This document shows positions 44,546-55,737 of a stretch of 64,000 nucleotides of DNA, in pieces. The DNA lies in NCBI RefSeq assembly GCF_032854445.1, contig NC_088295.1, positions 40,223,385 to 40,287,384 on the forward strand. The letters are read 5' to 3'. The stretch comes from Liolophura sinensis. Its lineage: Eukaryota; Mollusca; Polyplacophora; Chitonida; Chitonidae. The notes under the pieces were generated by a model. That model was not told the DNA's origin, searched no databases, and was given only the letters and a program-made list of their open reading frames with translations. The number at the start of each line of letters is the position of its first letter. Within the stretch, counting starts at the first letter, position 1. The position numbers were made by a program, and so were the translations under genes.

Positions 44546-44656
44546 TTAATATGCATGTAAATTTTGTTGGGTTTGTACCGCTCCTATCGCCAAATGTGCG
44601 ACGGTTTGGAAGAAGTAAACCAAAGCACACCGCCACACATAGTGTAGGTTAGGAGC

Positions 44657-45295
44657 TCAGCACAAACAGCAGCCGTGAACAATGACAACAACTAATAAGG
44701 CGGGTAAATTGAACCGCTGATCATTTTGAAAAACTCTAGCCCACCCTGCAACGTGTTCAGAAATATTTCCAACTGGTGACAAATGTACTCCATCAGAGTC
44801 AAGAAATGCAGTCGGATTGTTCTCTATATCTCTATGACAGAGAATCGACCCCCCATTCTTAATGACTAGACCTCCGGCAAAGGAGTTCAACCTTTTCCTG
44901 GCTTGATTCATAGCAGCGTTGTTGCCCGAATATCGCCATTCTAATCTAGGTAATATTTGTGACCAGATTATTTTCAAATTCTGGAACTCATTCATGATAT
45001 AATCAAATAAAGAAAACATAGCCAATCTTAGTTTTCGTATAGCTGCTTTGCCCATGTCATTCCCACCACAATGTAATACAATGACAGCCGGCTGGGGGCC
45101 GATATGTTTCAACAACCCTATTTTGTTTCTGGCCTGCAGCAAACTCATCCCACTGTATCCCTGCCACCACAATGTGTACCGTATTCTCGACAATCCCAAA
45201 TCAGGGCCACCGGGTATTATGACTGGTGCAGTGAAAGCTCTTTTGACTATGGAGGAGCCTATAACCCAGATGCACTCTGAAAGACCTAAACGATA
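44657..45295 (-). CDS. SGNH/GDSL-like hydrolase frame of the Ngaro element, intact
   Basis: 212 uninterrupted codons after a TGA, the only fully open domain left in the element. Block I is WVIGSSIVKRA (nucleophile Ser in a GSS context), block III is LHCGGNDMG (the GxND oxyanion residues), and the last block DGVHLSPVGN supplies Asp and His. SGNH hydrolases are esterases; their role in Ngaro-type elements is not settled. No Met is needed if it is made as part of a polyprotein. Confidence 0.85.
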   Translation of the reverse strand, partial: YRLGLSECIWVIGSSIVKRAFTAPVIIPGGPDLGLSRIRYTLWWQGYSGMSLLQARNKIGLLKHIGPQPAVIVLHCGGNDMGKAAIRKLRLAMFSLFDYIMNEFQNLKIIWSQILPRLEWRYSGNNAAMNQARKRLNSFAGGLVIKNGGSILCHRDIENNPTAFLDSDGVHLSPVGNISEHVAGWARVFQNDQRFNLPALLVVVIVHGCCLC

Positions 45296-45316
45296 TCACT
45301 GTTTTACATTTATCAG

Positions 45317-46307
45317 TTATTTTAACAATGGCACACGTATATATGATTGATAACAGGCAGACCGCCACCGGCCTGCTCTTTTAATCATTTCTGCTGTCCC
45401 GCCTGCCAATGCCAGGTCTGTGGCCGCACCAATTTGCAGGGAGTGACCTCTGTATTTCAAATTCTGCGTGTTAAAAACCTTTAAACATTTCTGAAGTATT
45501 GCAGAAAACTGATACCGAGTGAGTGGGGCACCACTGAAGTCACAAAACAAAGGGCCCTTGATGTGTGATCGGTTTGAAAGATATGTTCCCATGCTTGTGT
45601 AGGGACAAATACGAGGATTTCCCGTTTGCTTGTCAACTTTGATTGTTACACCTTTGCCTGTTTGATCAGTCTTAGAATAGCGGATATTTTGGGTTAGTCT
45701 CTGCCTTTGTGTCCAAATGAATATCAGCCCGGCTGATAACCTGATAATCAGGCTTTGTCCTAGATACCGCAAACTCTCCGATCCTAAGAAAGGCAAAATA
45801 CGCCCAAGAAAAAGCAGCTGTGAATAAGGTTGACTCATACGTATTTAGCACAAACACTCGCCAACACGTGAATAACTTTCTGCAAGATTTCTTTGGTGAT
45901 AGGTAGTCTGCTGTCCGGGCTATGGTGAATACGTTTCATTCCCTGCATTAATTTGGAGTCCGCAAAATCTGATGTGTAATCCACTTGTCCTTCTAACTTA
46001 CATCTGTACGAGATCGCAGATAAGTACGACCTTTGCTGAAGAGTAAGTTAGACCTCGTATTGACAAATGAGCTATGTATGAAAACAATGAACTCCAGCTG
46101 AGGAGGCCAAGCATTTTCGATGTCTACTTGTGCACAAAATTGAAAATATGAAGCTAAACCAGTTCTCTGGGTTGCGTGTGAATTTTCTGAGAGTGCTGCT
46201 AGGAGGAGTCTGTCAACTTCAGGCTGGAGATCAGAGTATAGAACTCGACTGGGACCGGCTCTGGTAATACATTGGCTGATGGGGACACGTCTCTGAATCT
46301 GTCCCAC
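45317..46307 (-). pseudogene. Ngaro tyrosine recombinase, frameshifted
   Basis: N-terminal SAM-like part (LLLAALSENSHATQRTGLAS, 46.3-46.0 kb), FLRIGEFAVS with the first catalytic Arg (about 45.78 kb), then in a shifted frame RYSKTDQTGKG and the C-terminal motif HSLQIGAATDLALAGG with GRW..CYQSYIR. The second catalytic Arg of HxxR is Gln. At least two frameshifts. Confidence 0.88.
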
Positions 46308-47810
46308 TGTTCACGAGAAATTGCGTCGGCCGTTAAATTAACTTGACCAGCAGTATGTACCGCTTTAAATGTTATGTTGTGAAACATTGTATTCTGAACA
46401 AAGGGCCTTACTAGCCCCATGACACGTCTAGATTTAGATGTTTGTCTGTTCAGGATTGCAACCAGGGCTTCGTTATCGATATTTAGCAGCACCCTCTTGT
46501 TTGATAACTTGCTACCCCATATCATAATAGGGACGAGTTCAAGAAAAGTTATATCACACTTAACTTCCTTCTCAGGCCAAGAAGCTGGCCATGGGTAAAA
46601 TACCCACTCTTTCTGAAAAATTGCCCCACATCCTAATTCAGTAGACCCGGCACTGTCAGTATACAGTTTCAGAACCGATTCAGACGACCAAACATCACTC
46701 GAAAAATACACTGTTCTATTAAAGCGGTCCAGAAAATGTGACCACATCTGCGTGTCGGAACGAAGCTCTTCGCCAGTTCGAATAAAATGGTACAGTTTAC
46801 TCACTCGACTTGTAGCGTCATGAAAACGTGTGATGAATGTTCTACCTGGCGGAATGGCTTTGCAAAAGAAATTTAGTTTGCCCGTCAACGATTGTATTTC
46901 ACGTAAGATTACTTTCTTACAAGTTAAAAATTCACCCAAAAGGCTTGACAATTCCTCACGTTTTTTGGCAGGAATCCGCACAAGCATTTGAACAGTGTCA
47001 ATTTCGGACCCCAGGAATGTGAGGGTCATTGAAGGACTAACTGTCTTTTCGGAAGCTAAAGGGACTCCTAATTCAAAACACAGTCTTTCAAATGTTGACA
47101 TGATATTTTCACATATATTCGTGCCTGCAGCTCCAGCAAAAATAAAATCCATGGGTAATGGTCCATGGTGTTTTCATTTGTGGTATGTACCGTTAGCCAG
47201 TGTAAGAAAGATGAAAATGTTTCAAAAGCCCGACACGAAATGGCACAACCCATTGGCAAACATTTGTCGATGAAATAGTTTCTCTGGAATTTCATGTCGA
47301 GTAAATCAAAATCTCCTGTATAAACGGGTAGTAACCTAAAGGCAGATTTGACATACATTTTACCAATCAGTGCCCCACAACCTAACCCAGCTATCATTTC
47401 TAAAACCTTGTCAAATGAAGTGTAATTTACAGAACACATTTCTGGATCTATAAAATCATTAACAGTGTCTGAAGATGGAAATGAAAGGTGAGTAATGAGC
47501 AGCCCCCGTCCGATTTAGGAACCAACCCAGTTGGAGACACTCTCAAGTTTGATATCGGACGCTGCGAGAAAGGCCCAGATATTCTACCCAAGTTTACCTC
47601 TTTCTTTATCTTTTCCCGTAATTCAGACCCATGTTCAAGAGCTGAAATGAGGTTTTTCGATTCTTTAAAAAGCCAAGGGCCATGATAATGTAAACGAAAG
47701 CCGGAACGAAACCCATCAGAAAGTGATCGAGCTGCTTCTCGATCAGGATACAATGCTAGATGTTTATCTAAAGCCTCCAGGTTGACTGGGGTTCGGCCTA
47801 AAGTCTATAT
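46199..47810 (-). pseudogene. Ngaro reverse transcriptase and RNase H, frameshifted
   Basis: Starts TPVNLEALDKHLALYPDREA (typical N-terminus) near 47790. RT motif A reads GKMYVKSAFRLLPV with Tyr where the catalytic Asp is expected. A frameshift lies before 47439 and another within the catalytic loop near 47152 (HYPWILF in one frame, MDFIFAG in the next). RNase H follows in the 317-codon frame with LYTDSAG, LELVP and IDNEALVAIL, the expected acidic residues intact. Confidence 0.88.
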
Positions 47811-47814
47811 ATCT

Positions 47815-47828
47815 GGGGGGGGGGGGGG
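47815..47828. repeat. G14 homopolymer at the Ngaro gag-pol junction
   Basis: A run of 14 G (C on the coding strand) just upstream of the RT frame; likely unstable and prone to sequencing or replication slippage. Confidence 0.95.
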
Positions 47829-47925
47829 TTTGAGATGGGTTTCGTGCTCTGGGCTTGGTATATGTGTACCGGTTTGTGTTGAATGTTTGTCTTGTATTAG
47901 CGAGAAACTGGAGTCAAGTCCTTCT

Positions 47926-48318
47926 TCGGCCAAGAAAACCGGCCCGGATAGCACAGTTGGTAGAGCGTCCTCTTCGGGCCAGGCAGATCCAGGATCAATC
48001 CTTGATCGAGTCACACCTAAGACTTTAAAAGAGGAAGTTGTAACTTCCTCGCTTGGCGTTCAGCATGAAGGGGATAGTGCAACGACTGGTTGACCCGTAT
48101 CAGTATAATGGCTCGGGCGGGGCGGCTTACTTGCCTTCGTTAAGTCGTCTCAGTGAAGCAGCACTAAATAAAAGAGCGGTGGAAATCCGTCCTGCAACAA
48201 GGAGGCACATTACACGTACATGCACCCCAATGATTCCTTCGTCGTCATATGACTGAAAAATTGTTGAGAACGACGTTAAACCCCAAGCACTCACTCACTC
48301 ACTCACTCGGCCAAGAAA
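47926..48318 (+). repeat. SINE family C copy 1 with 12-bp target duplication
   Basis: Element 47938-48306, antisense to the Ngaro genes, bounded by tcggccaagaaa at 47926-47937 and 48307-48318. Head: gcccggatagcacagttggt, agagcg (A box), then ggatcaatccttg (B-box-like). Body: cgcttggcgttcagcatgaa, gtatcagtataatggctcgg. End: acgttaaaccccaagcact plus CACT repeats. Confidence 0.95.
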
Positions 48319-49440
48319 GGGCTGTTGCTGAGGTAGAAATGATTTTTGCATGTTGGACATTGAAATGGGATGGTCACCTCCACAGCGCATGCACAAAGGC
48401 AAATATAGACAAGGATGCTTAAAACATGTGCCCTTAAAGTTGTAGTCATAGCATTTGCCCTGACTGCTGCCCTGCTTGTAAGTATGTGAAACAGCTCTTC
48501 CGCTGTTGTTAGAACCCATGTACAGAAACCACAGCTCAGTGTCAACCTCTCCGCACGAAGCGGATGGGTTGCCTCCCTTGCTTAGTCTGTATTGTACATC
48601 ATACTCTTTCCATCCTATAGCTGCCCTCTTTGCACCTAATCGAATTGTGTAAATGTATTTCAGCATACTACGCGCAGCTATTGGGTGCGCACTGATATAA
48701 ATATCTATGTAATTGAGAAAAGCATCTGTCCATTTGTCTAATGTGTCGTTAGATTTTGACTGGACTTCCCTGGAGACAATTTCACCATTATCATTTAAAA
48801 ACAAACGCCCCGTGCTGGACGGAAGTCCGTGCTGAACGGAAGTAGAGAGGCCAAATCTACAAATTGACCCTCAATGATTTTTTGTCTAGTTTGATTCGAC
48901 ACATGTAATCCCAAACTAGGTGCGTTACAGGACATGACACTAACAGGGTTGTTTGTATCACCTGTTACCGGCCCGGATAGCACAGTTGGTAGAGCGTCCG
49001 TTTCGGGACCGGTAGATCCAGGATCAATCCTTGATCGAGTCACACCTAAGACTTTAAAAGAGGAAGTTGTAGCTTCCTCGCTTGGCGTTCAGCATGAAGG
49101 GGATAGTGCAACGACTGGTTTGACCCGTATCAGTTTAATGGCTCGGGCGGGGCGGCTTACTTGCCTTCGTTAAGTCGTCTCAGTGAAGCAGCACTAAATA
49201 AAAGAGCGGTGGAAATCCCTCCTGCAACAAGGAGGCACATCACACGTACATGCACCCTAATGATTCCTTCGTTGTCATATGACTGAAAAATTGTTGAGTA
49301 CGACGTTAAACCCCAAGCACTCACTCACTCACTGTATCACCTGTTTCAGGCTCAGGGGCCTGGGTGGGACTGGCAGTTTGGCATAAACTTTGACGTATGT
49401 CCCTCTGAACCATCAAATCATTCCCGCATGATCCACTAGG
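48295..49440 (-). pseudogene. Ngaro gag-like region
   Basis: LGLHVSNQTRQKIIEGQFVD (about 48.9 kb), then WTDAFLNYIDIY, GWKEYDVQYRLSKG and a Cys-rich motif near 48.4 kb: CYDYNFKGTCFKHPC, then CMRCGGDHP, the usual zinc-knuckle-like end of DIRS-group Gag proteins. Interrupted by SINE C at 48967-49332; part of the N-terminus may lie right of it. Confidence 0.8.
48954..49345 (+). repeat. SINE family C copy 2 with 13-bp target duplication
   Basis: Element 48967-49332, flanked by tgtatcacctgtt at 48954-48966 and 49333-49345. Nearly identical to copy 1, with a handful of substitutions in the head (cctcttcgggcc versus ccgtttcgggacc) and isolated ones elsewhere. Same orientation, also within the Ngaro gag region. 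Confidence 0.95.
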
Positions 49441-49992
49441 CCTACATCATCGTGACTTCCTTCACAATGATGTGTACGTGATTTTTTATACGTTAACTAG
49501 AGTATTCAGAGTAAGAGACATTTAATCTTTACATACGAACTGACTTACCAGACTGGATATTGTCAATGGATAACAACTCAAAATATCACATAGAGTTATC
49601 TGTCAACTTAACTTATTATAAAATATAAAGAATTGAATTGAATTGAACATATTGTGCAGATTAAACCATTGTCTCTTCCCTTTCTTTGTTACAGAGAAAT
49701 GAACATGTAATAAAAAATACACATTTCTCTTTGTTGTTTCCTTTGTGCGTGTGTGTGATGTTTACCGGTCAGTGACTGTATGCTTATACAATATACAGTC
49801 TGAACTGAATCCTGAAGAGTGTTTAGCATATGGGTACATCAGAAGTCTTTCATCCAGACCAGCTGACGGATTGTACGTCCTAGTGGAATGTGTGATGGGA
49901 AATGAGACCGATTTGTGTGTGATGGAGGAGGTGAATGCGGAGGAGTGTCGGAACATGTATCTCGTGTCCTTACTTAACTTGACGATTTCTTC

Positions 49993-50676
49993 CTAATTGT
50001 GTGTAGGGAGAGAGTGTACTTCTGTTCGCGTTTGTGTGAGTTTTCGTTGGTTTCCAACTGTTTGTATTTGTATTTCTCCTATACAGTGAGCAGACCTGTT
50101 GATATGTGATCTTGGTTGTTCTTGCTCATTAACACACTCAGTTTCTAGGTTTCTAACCTTCTGATGTGTGTAATTGTACCGCATCTCCATAATGTCGTGA
50201 CGGTTGTAACGCTCTACTAGGTCATAGTAATGTTCCTGCTTGTCCCTATATGTTCTTAGCTGTCGATGCATTTGGGGAGGTCCATATTTCGGTTTTAGGA
50301 CATCACTGCTTGTTGGCAACAATGTCCGTCCTCTGCAGCCCATAAGTTTCTGCATTAGAGATCCTGGTGTATTATCCCTTGGTGTGTTACATAAAACAGA
50401 AGTACGAGGTAGACGTCGCCTCCGTTCCCTGTAAGGCCATTGGTCTGTCGCTGATACGGTTAACAGATCATATGTTTGATTTTGTAAGTTTGAGCAAACA
50501 CCAGACTCGCAACTTGGGATCACGCGTCGCTGAGTCATGCGCCTATAATACCATCCCTTACAATGTTTGAATTTATGTGCGTGATCGCTGTTCTGGTGAG
50601 CTGAGCTACTATGCATCGCGAGTAGTATGGTCAACCACTGTGAGGTAATCCTCAACTTGAATTTAAAACAGATCAC
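49993..50676 (-). CDS. Unrecognised 227-codon open frame
   Basis: The longest unexplained single frame in the window; 227 codons without a stop is unlikely by chance at this base composition. Residues 11-27 (ITSQWLTILLAMHSSSA) could be a signal peptide. The rest is hydrophilic with Cys residues (CKGWYYRRMTQ, CESGVC, CRGRTLLP) and a Tyr/Arg-rich stretch (HYYDLVERYNRHDIMEMRYN). A smaller plus-strand frame lies left of it (49745-49996). It could be an exon or single-exon gene, or a mobile-element ORF. I do not recognise a family. Confidence 0.45.
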   Translation of the reverse strand: MICFKFKLRITSQWLTILLAMHSSSAHQNSDHAHKFKHCKGWYYRRMTQRRVIPSCESGVCSNLQNQTYDLLTVSATDQWPYRERRRRLPRTSVLCNTPRDNTPGSLMQKLMGCRGRTLLPTSSDVLKPKYGPPQMHRQLRTYRDKQEHYYDLVERYNRHDIMEMRYNYTHQKVRNLETECVNEQEQPRSHINRSAHCIGEIQIQTVGNQRKLTQTRTEVHSLPTHN

Positions 50677-51689
50677 AGCCTACCTCGCTCCAAGGCTGAT
50701 TTGTGTGAGACAAATACGACATTTGCTTCAACACTTTTTTATTTGCACAGCACAGAGAATGACACATGATCACATACATTTTCAAATATGTCTTACATGT
50801 ATATAAAGAGAAATTATACATTTGGCAGAGATCCTTGACATACAACCCCAAAAACATCGAGAATTGATTTGTAATCCCAAACGTGAAACGTATCTGGAAA
50901 TATATGACCATTCAAAAAAGTAATCATTTTTCCAACCCATACACAAGTTATACAGTGTGGACCCGTTCAATTATATCTTTTACAAATGTCCATTTAACGT
51001 TAAATAGTTTAAAGTTCCGGTTCATTGGTGCGACCAAAACTTTCAGTGATATATACTAGTAATTTAGCTTTTGTACAAATGCTCTAAAACTTAAAGTTGC
51101 TGTTTTAAACTTGTTTTGATAAATGTGCTGCTTAGTTAATAACAAAAAAGCACACTTGCCAGATATCCCCTATCCGTTTATTCATTTCTGGCTAAAACAC
51201 AATATCTCCAGCTCTTTGTTCTTCACAATTTCCAGGTGCACATTTTGTATTGTTCTAGCTGTTTCTTGTCGCAAGGTTTTGGGACTGAATAAACGCTGCA
51301 CTTTGTACACACCATCATTATATGTGCTTAACTCGTCCCTGTTATCTCAATGATGTGTTGCTAGGCCGTGGATCTCCCGCCTGTTGTCTAGCCAACAATG
51401 CTGTATGAGCTTAGTTACAGTTCGTAATTCCATATCTGCTTTGATGGTTGCTGATAGTTTCTCATGCCAGTCATAGGAAAGAGTGTCTGTATTGCACAAC
51501 ATTAATTCTTCATTTATTAGCTAAGACTGGGGTCTGTTTTTTGGGAAACTTTACTAAGGAAAGTCTGTAAGGCGAATGTCGGAGTCAAGATGTAGGGTTC
51601 AAGTTTCAACATAGTGCGATTTCTTGGCATGGACGTAGCATGTAGAACCTTTGTGAATATAATGTCTCTAAAGGCATATGTCTAACTCA

Positions 51690-51965
51690 ACTGTACCATC
51701 ACATTTACCTTCAGTTGATGGAAGCGTTACAGCCCAGCATACGGCAATCAATTCCTTATTGGGCCTATATCGTTGCTCATGGGATGACAATGAGGCGTCA
51801 ATTAAGACCCTTCTTGGACCTGCCAACACATAACAGTATAAGGAGTTTGCTGGGGTCATAATACTTCATTAATGATGCTGAACTCAAAGCGTCTTTAAAT
51901 TCCTGTAAGGCTACTTTTTCTACACGTCATTCTTCTGGCTGTTTGAGTCCCTTAAGGATGCGTTA
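51690..51965 (-). pseudogene. Ty3-type retrotransposon relic (RT end and RNase H)
   Basis: Minus strand reads LQEFKDALSSASLMKYYDPS followed, after a frameshift, by SSHEQRYRPNKELIAVCWAV. This is the order found at the RT-RNase H junction of Ty3-type elements. Stops and frameshifts; no LTRs recognised. Confidence 0.75.
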
Positions 51966-52300
51966 GGCTGGCTTAAATGTGGAATGTACCTTGTAATATA
52001 GACTTTCATACCTAAAGCCTCTGGAATGCATTTATCAACACTGCTTACCCTTACGATCAACTCATACACCTCATTGTACGTTTACAACGTACAGACATGT
52101 TAACATACCAATCATCATCAGATTATGGGGTTGAATTATTTCAACAGTAATCAACAGTACGCATTTCACTTTCTGGTTTCACTGTTTCACATCTGATTCC
52201 GTCAACATTTCTGTATAGTGTTACCAGTGTTACAGTTCTTGAGTTAGGCTTCATGCATTGACCTCTGCCACGTCCGCTGTAGTTTTCTCTGTCACACCAC

Positions 52301-52738
52301 ATGATCCGCAGAATTTTAGAAATTGTTACCACCCAAACTGTCTGTATTATAAAGAGATGGCTTGTTCGAAATACTCGACAGTTTAGCCGCACAAAAAGTA
52401 ACCAAAACCCGCAGATTTTATTTTCCAACGATTTATTAGGTTTAACAAGAACAGATAACAAGACTTATACAAATACTAAAGTACTGAAGTTTAACAAGAA
52501 GGATAGCAATATCTATACAAATACTAAAGTACTTACATATACAACGGTATTAAGTCCAAACGGACGCATATACTCCACAATGCTTTATAAATGCACAGAG
52601 GCAATGTTCACAAGAGGGAAAGTCCACAGTATAACTGAATGTATGACGAAATATACACAAAATTCCACAGACAGGGTCCGTTTACTAATAAGCACTGTGT
52701 ACACAAGAGCACAAATTAAATATACAAGTTCAGACTGA
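52301..52738 (+). other. Unrecognised 145-codon open frame
   Basis: Hydrophilic, Thr/Tyr/Lys-rich with a short internal duplication (TNTKVL twice, from acaaatactaaagtact). No domain seen; may be chance. Confidence 0.25.
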
Positions 52739-53139
52739 AACAAGTGCTCGGTGGAGATAGGATATAACAAAGCCAGAGGCTATAAAGACACCAAAATTCA
52801 GCGCAAAAGGCCTACTAAAGTAACACACAGCGAAAGCATCCAAAACTCTCAATAATACTCCTTTTCTCCCCTTTCATAGGTCTTATATAGACTGGTGGAA
52901 TTTTCTAGAATAAGAAAAACTTAGCGTATTCTGGAACATTCTAAGGCAGAGGCAGACAGCAGGCCCTGAACTCAGCATATGTAAACTGTGGCAAGCTAAA
53001 TTTAGAAGCTGACGGCAGTTGTTCACATAACAAAATGTATGACACTTTCCATATTCATGGGAGCGGTTAGATTTGACACAGGTTTTCTTGCTGTCAGATT
53101 ATATAGTTAGTCTTCCAGGCCCTCTACCGTGAAATGGTT

Positions 53140-53255
53140 TGAATAGTGCCCATGTCTTATTTCACCGGTTATGAGTGACATGGGATTAAGATACATCATT
53201 TACCAATTACACTGTCGTCGCTGCTACGGTTTTTCTCTCTATGCTGTAATTCTTA
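53140..53255 (+). repeat. Leader block copy 5
   Basis: Plus-oriented: tcaccggttatgagtgacat, then accaattacactgtcgtcgc, tgctacggtttttctctcta and tgct followed by GTAATT, a possible donor. The start codon is lost (TTA). Confidence 0.65.
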
Positions 53256-53299
53256 CTTTATTACAGTAATATCTTCTTTACTAGAAAGAGCATTTTGAA

Positions 53300-53570
53300 G
53301 AACCTCGCGGTCGTCTGGTGGTACGCTTGCGATGCCTACGCCCCCATTAGTCTCGATCTGATGCGATTTGATCGAAGGAAATGCAGAAGTGAATTCACTT
53401 TACCCTATGCCAGTGAATTCACGAGATGTGCCGTTTGAATTGGCTTTAAACGGCCCGGGCGGGAGATTGTACATCGCCTCTACGTAGACTTGATAACCAC
53501 GCCGCCATGAGGTACCAGCGCCAACGACTTTATTTCCGGTTAATAAACAGTGCCGAAGACGCACGAAGGT
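53300..53570 (-). other. Less AT-rich island with a short open frame
   Basis: Minus strand encodes KVVGAGTSWRRGYQVYVEAM, YNLPPGPFKANS before a TAA near 53415. Two copies of the palindrome gtgaattcac lie 24 bp apart (about 53392 and 53416). Origin unknown. Confidence 0.35.
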
Positions 53571-54125
53571 GCATAATACATTACAATATGATTGTTCAAA
53601 CTATGCAATTCTCAAGGTTTCAAATGTACTAATGTGTTCTATTTTTGGAGAAAATATTTTATATTTTCGACACTCATGAGTGAGTGAAACTATAAATTTG
53701 GCGTTTTCCAAGTCCTGAAAAGAAATGATGCACGCCACACTTAACAGCAAGAATGAATCTATGCTACGTTACTAGAGATAGCACTCAAATAAACAGGATG
53801 AGGGTTGGGGCGACTCAAAATCGCCTTGAATTAATAATGAACTTCGCCACTTCATTGAAAACTTTAACTCTGTTTCTTGGAGGACATAGAACTGCCTGTA
53901 ATGTGTGTTGAAAAATACCATAATGTGATAGCTTTGCAAACATTTGAGTTCTGATTACATTATATCTGGGACATCTTAACAGAAAATGTGCTTCGAACTC
54001 ATCTACATCTCAAAAATCACACCAGCCAGTTGGGTGACAGTTTATCTTGAAAAGGCGTAAGTTAACATGTAAGACACCAGACATTAATCTGTAAAATAAG
54101 ACATCGTGTCGTCTTGGAGATAGGC

Positions 54126-54401
54126 TTAACCACTGGAAATAGAAGGCTGAAAATGAAAACGACCATTATTCGTTGTATCCCACTCATTCTGCCAAAGCGA
54201 GTAGAAGTGTGATTTAAGTTCATTGAACATCCCTCGACATGATAAGGTGTAAGAGACAGATGTATTATGCAGCAGTAGCGCTTGTTTTGCAGCCTTGTCC
54301 GCTTCTTCATTACCCGCTGTTCCGACGTGGGCAAAAAAACCTCTATCCCCTGAAAGTACAAGGAGGTTATCAACCATAACAGCTCCAAAATCACAGCACA
54401 T
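54126..54401 (-). pseudogene. LINE RNase H domain relic
   Basis: Reads FFAHVGTAGNEEADKAAKQA, the His and Asp motif at the end of RNase H domains in non-LTR retrotransposons, then a typical C-terminal extension with SLWQNEWD. No RT or endonuclease part found nearby. Confidence 0.8.
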
Positions 54402-54439
54402 ACAGTTTGCCTTTCGACACTAGTGTGATTCTGGGCCAT

Positions 54440-55360
54440 CTTTGTTCAGCTGCTCCCCTAAACTACATGGTTGGCGTCACATTTATTGGTTGGTTGGTTT
54501 TCTAAACATTGACCATTTAATACTTTCATGTTTCAAAATGATGAATATACCTTGTCTTTATAATGTCCTATGCAAAATGACTGAATTAAAATTTCAATTT
54601 TATTCACTTATTTACGTGTAATGAACTTTACAAAGATTGTTGAACAAGCACTACGTATTACGTGTACAAGTACGTCTACATAATTGCTTAATATATGTAC
54701 TGGTAATCTCTTGACAACATTTCGTAATTACGCCATAATGGCTTAAATTATTCACTAAAAGGCTAATCGAAAGTTTCCATAGTGTACGCACCATTAAAGA
54801 TGCTGGTATGTGTTCAATGTACATCTGTTTAAAAGATCATTGAATTTTCTTCTCTGTTGCAAAATCTTCTTGTATACCATTTTTGCAGCTAGTGTGTCTT
54901 CCACACCAACTCAAGGAAGCAGTAAATGTTTGTTGTCTTACTGTACCATATAAAGTGACTAAGAACGAACTGATGCATAATCCCGCCCAGATAAGGAGAT
55001 AGACTTTATTCCAAGAATATCATCTCTACAATTACAATCTCTACAATTCTTGCTACTTATTTTAATATTATCTCGATTGATTCTCCTGAAACATCTAAAA
55101 GACTCTTTGACAAGTAGGTAAGATGTTTTAGTAAGATTAAATAATTTTCACAATAACGGACTGCAAAATCCCACCCTAAAGTAGTGGAACGTTGAACATA
55201 AACTGTCGAGATGCTATCTTTGTGATCCAGATTTATGCAGAAAACACATTGTGTATTTTACGTTGAAAATACAAAAAACACAAAAATACACAAAACTTTT
55301 TGACCCACTTAGTGCTCTCCTATTAGGTGGAAATGAAAAACAATATCGCTGTGCCAAATA
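54440..55360. other. No gene recognised
   Basis: AT-rich, short frames only, no repeat that I can assign. Confidence 0.6.
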
Positions 55361-55364
55361 CAAG

Positions 55365-55500
55365 AGACAGCATAGAGAGCGAAAATCAGAGCAGCGACGA
55401 CGGTATGACATTTGGTAAACGGTAACGCGTTACCAGTGAACCCCGGTGTCTTGTTAATAGAGCTAATTGTACCATTCTAATTGTTCATGCACATGCTTAT
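55365..55500 (-). repeat. Leader block copy 6
   Basis: Minus-oriented: catgaacaattagaatgg, ggttcactggtaacgcg, accgtcgtcgctgctctgat, tttcgctctctatgctgt. Start codon lost. Confidence 0.65.
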
Positions 55501-55737
55501 GAATAACAACTTACACTCTCCCTATGGAATATAATTGGGTAAGAAATATGCATTGACGTTAACTGTAACATACTAGACCTCACTGGTCTACAATTACTCA
55601 AAATGCTGTGTTGCCATCACACTGAATAATCATTCAGGTGTACATGAAAACAATACAAAAGGACCAAGCTTCGAGGATTGTCAGTCCATCAGCTGATTCC
55701 TGGTTTACGCAGGTATACAATACAAAGGACTACAGTA

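Larger units (their letters stand above)
44560..49500 (-). mobile_element. Ngaro/DIRS-type tyrosine-recombinase retrotransposon, broken
   Basis: Minus-oriented, in order: gag-like region (about 49.45-48.3 kb, split by a SINE), RT and RNase H (47.8-46.2 kb), tyrosine recombinase (46.3-45.3 kb) and an SGNH hydrolase frame (45.30-44.66 kb). Such elements integrate with a recombinase instead of an integrase. The order and the hydrolase frame fit Ngaro-type elements better than classical DIRS, which carry a methyltransferase. Frameshifts and changed catalytic residues make it inactive. I could not identify the terminal split direct repeats, so both ends are approximate. Confidence 0.88.

Noticed and set aside
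47938-48012. tRNA gene (also 48967-49040)
   Set aside because: tRNA-like head of SINE C; repeated with the same body and with target duplications, so a SINE.
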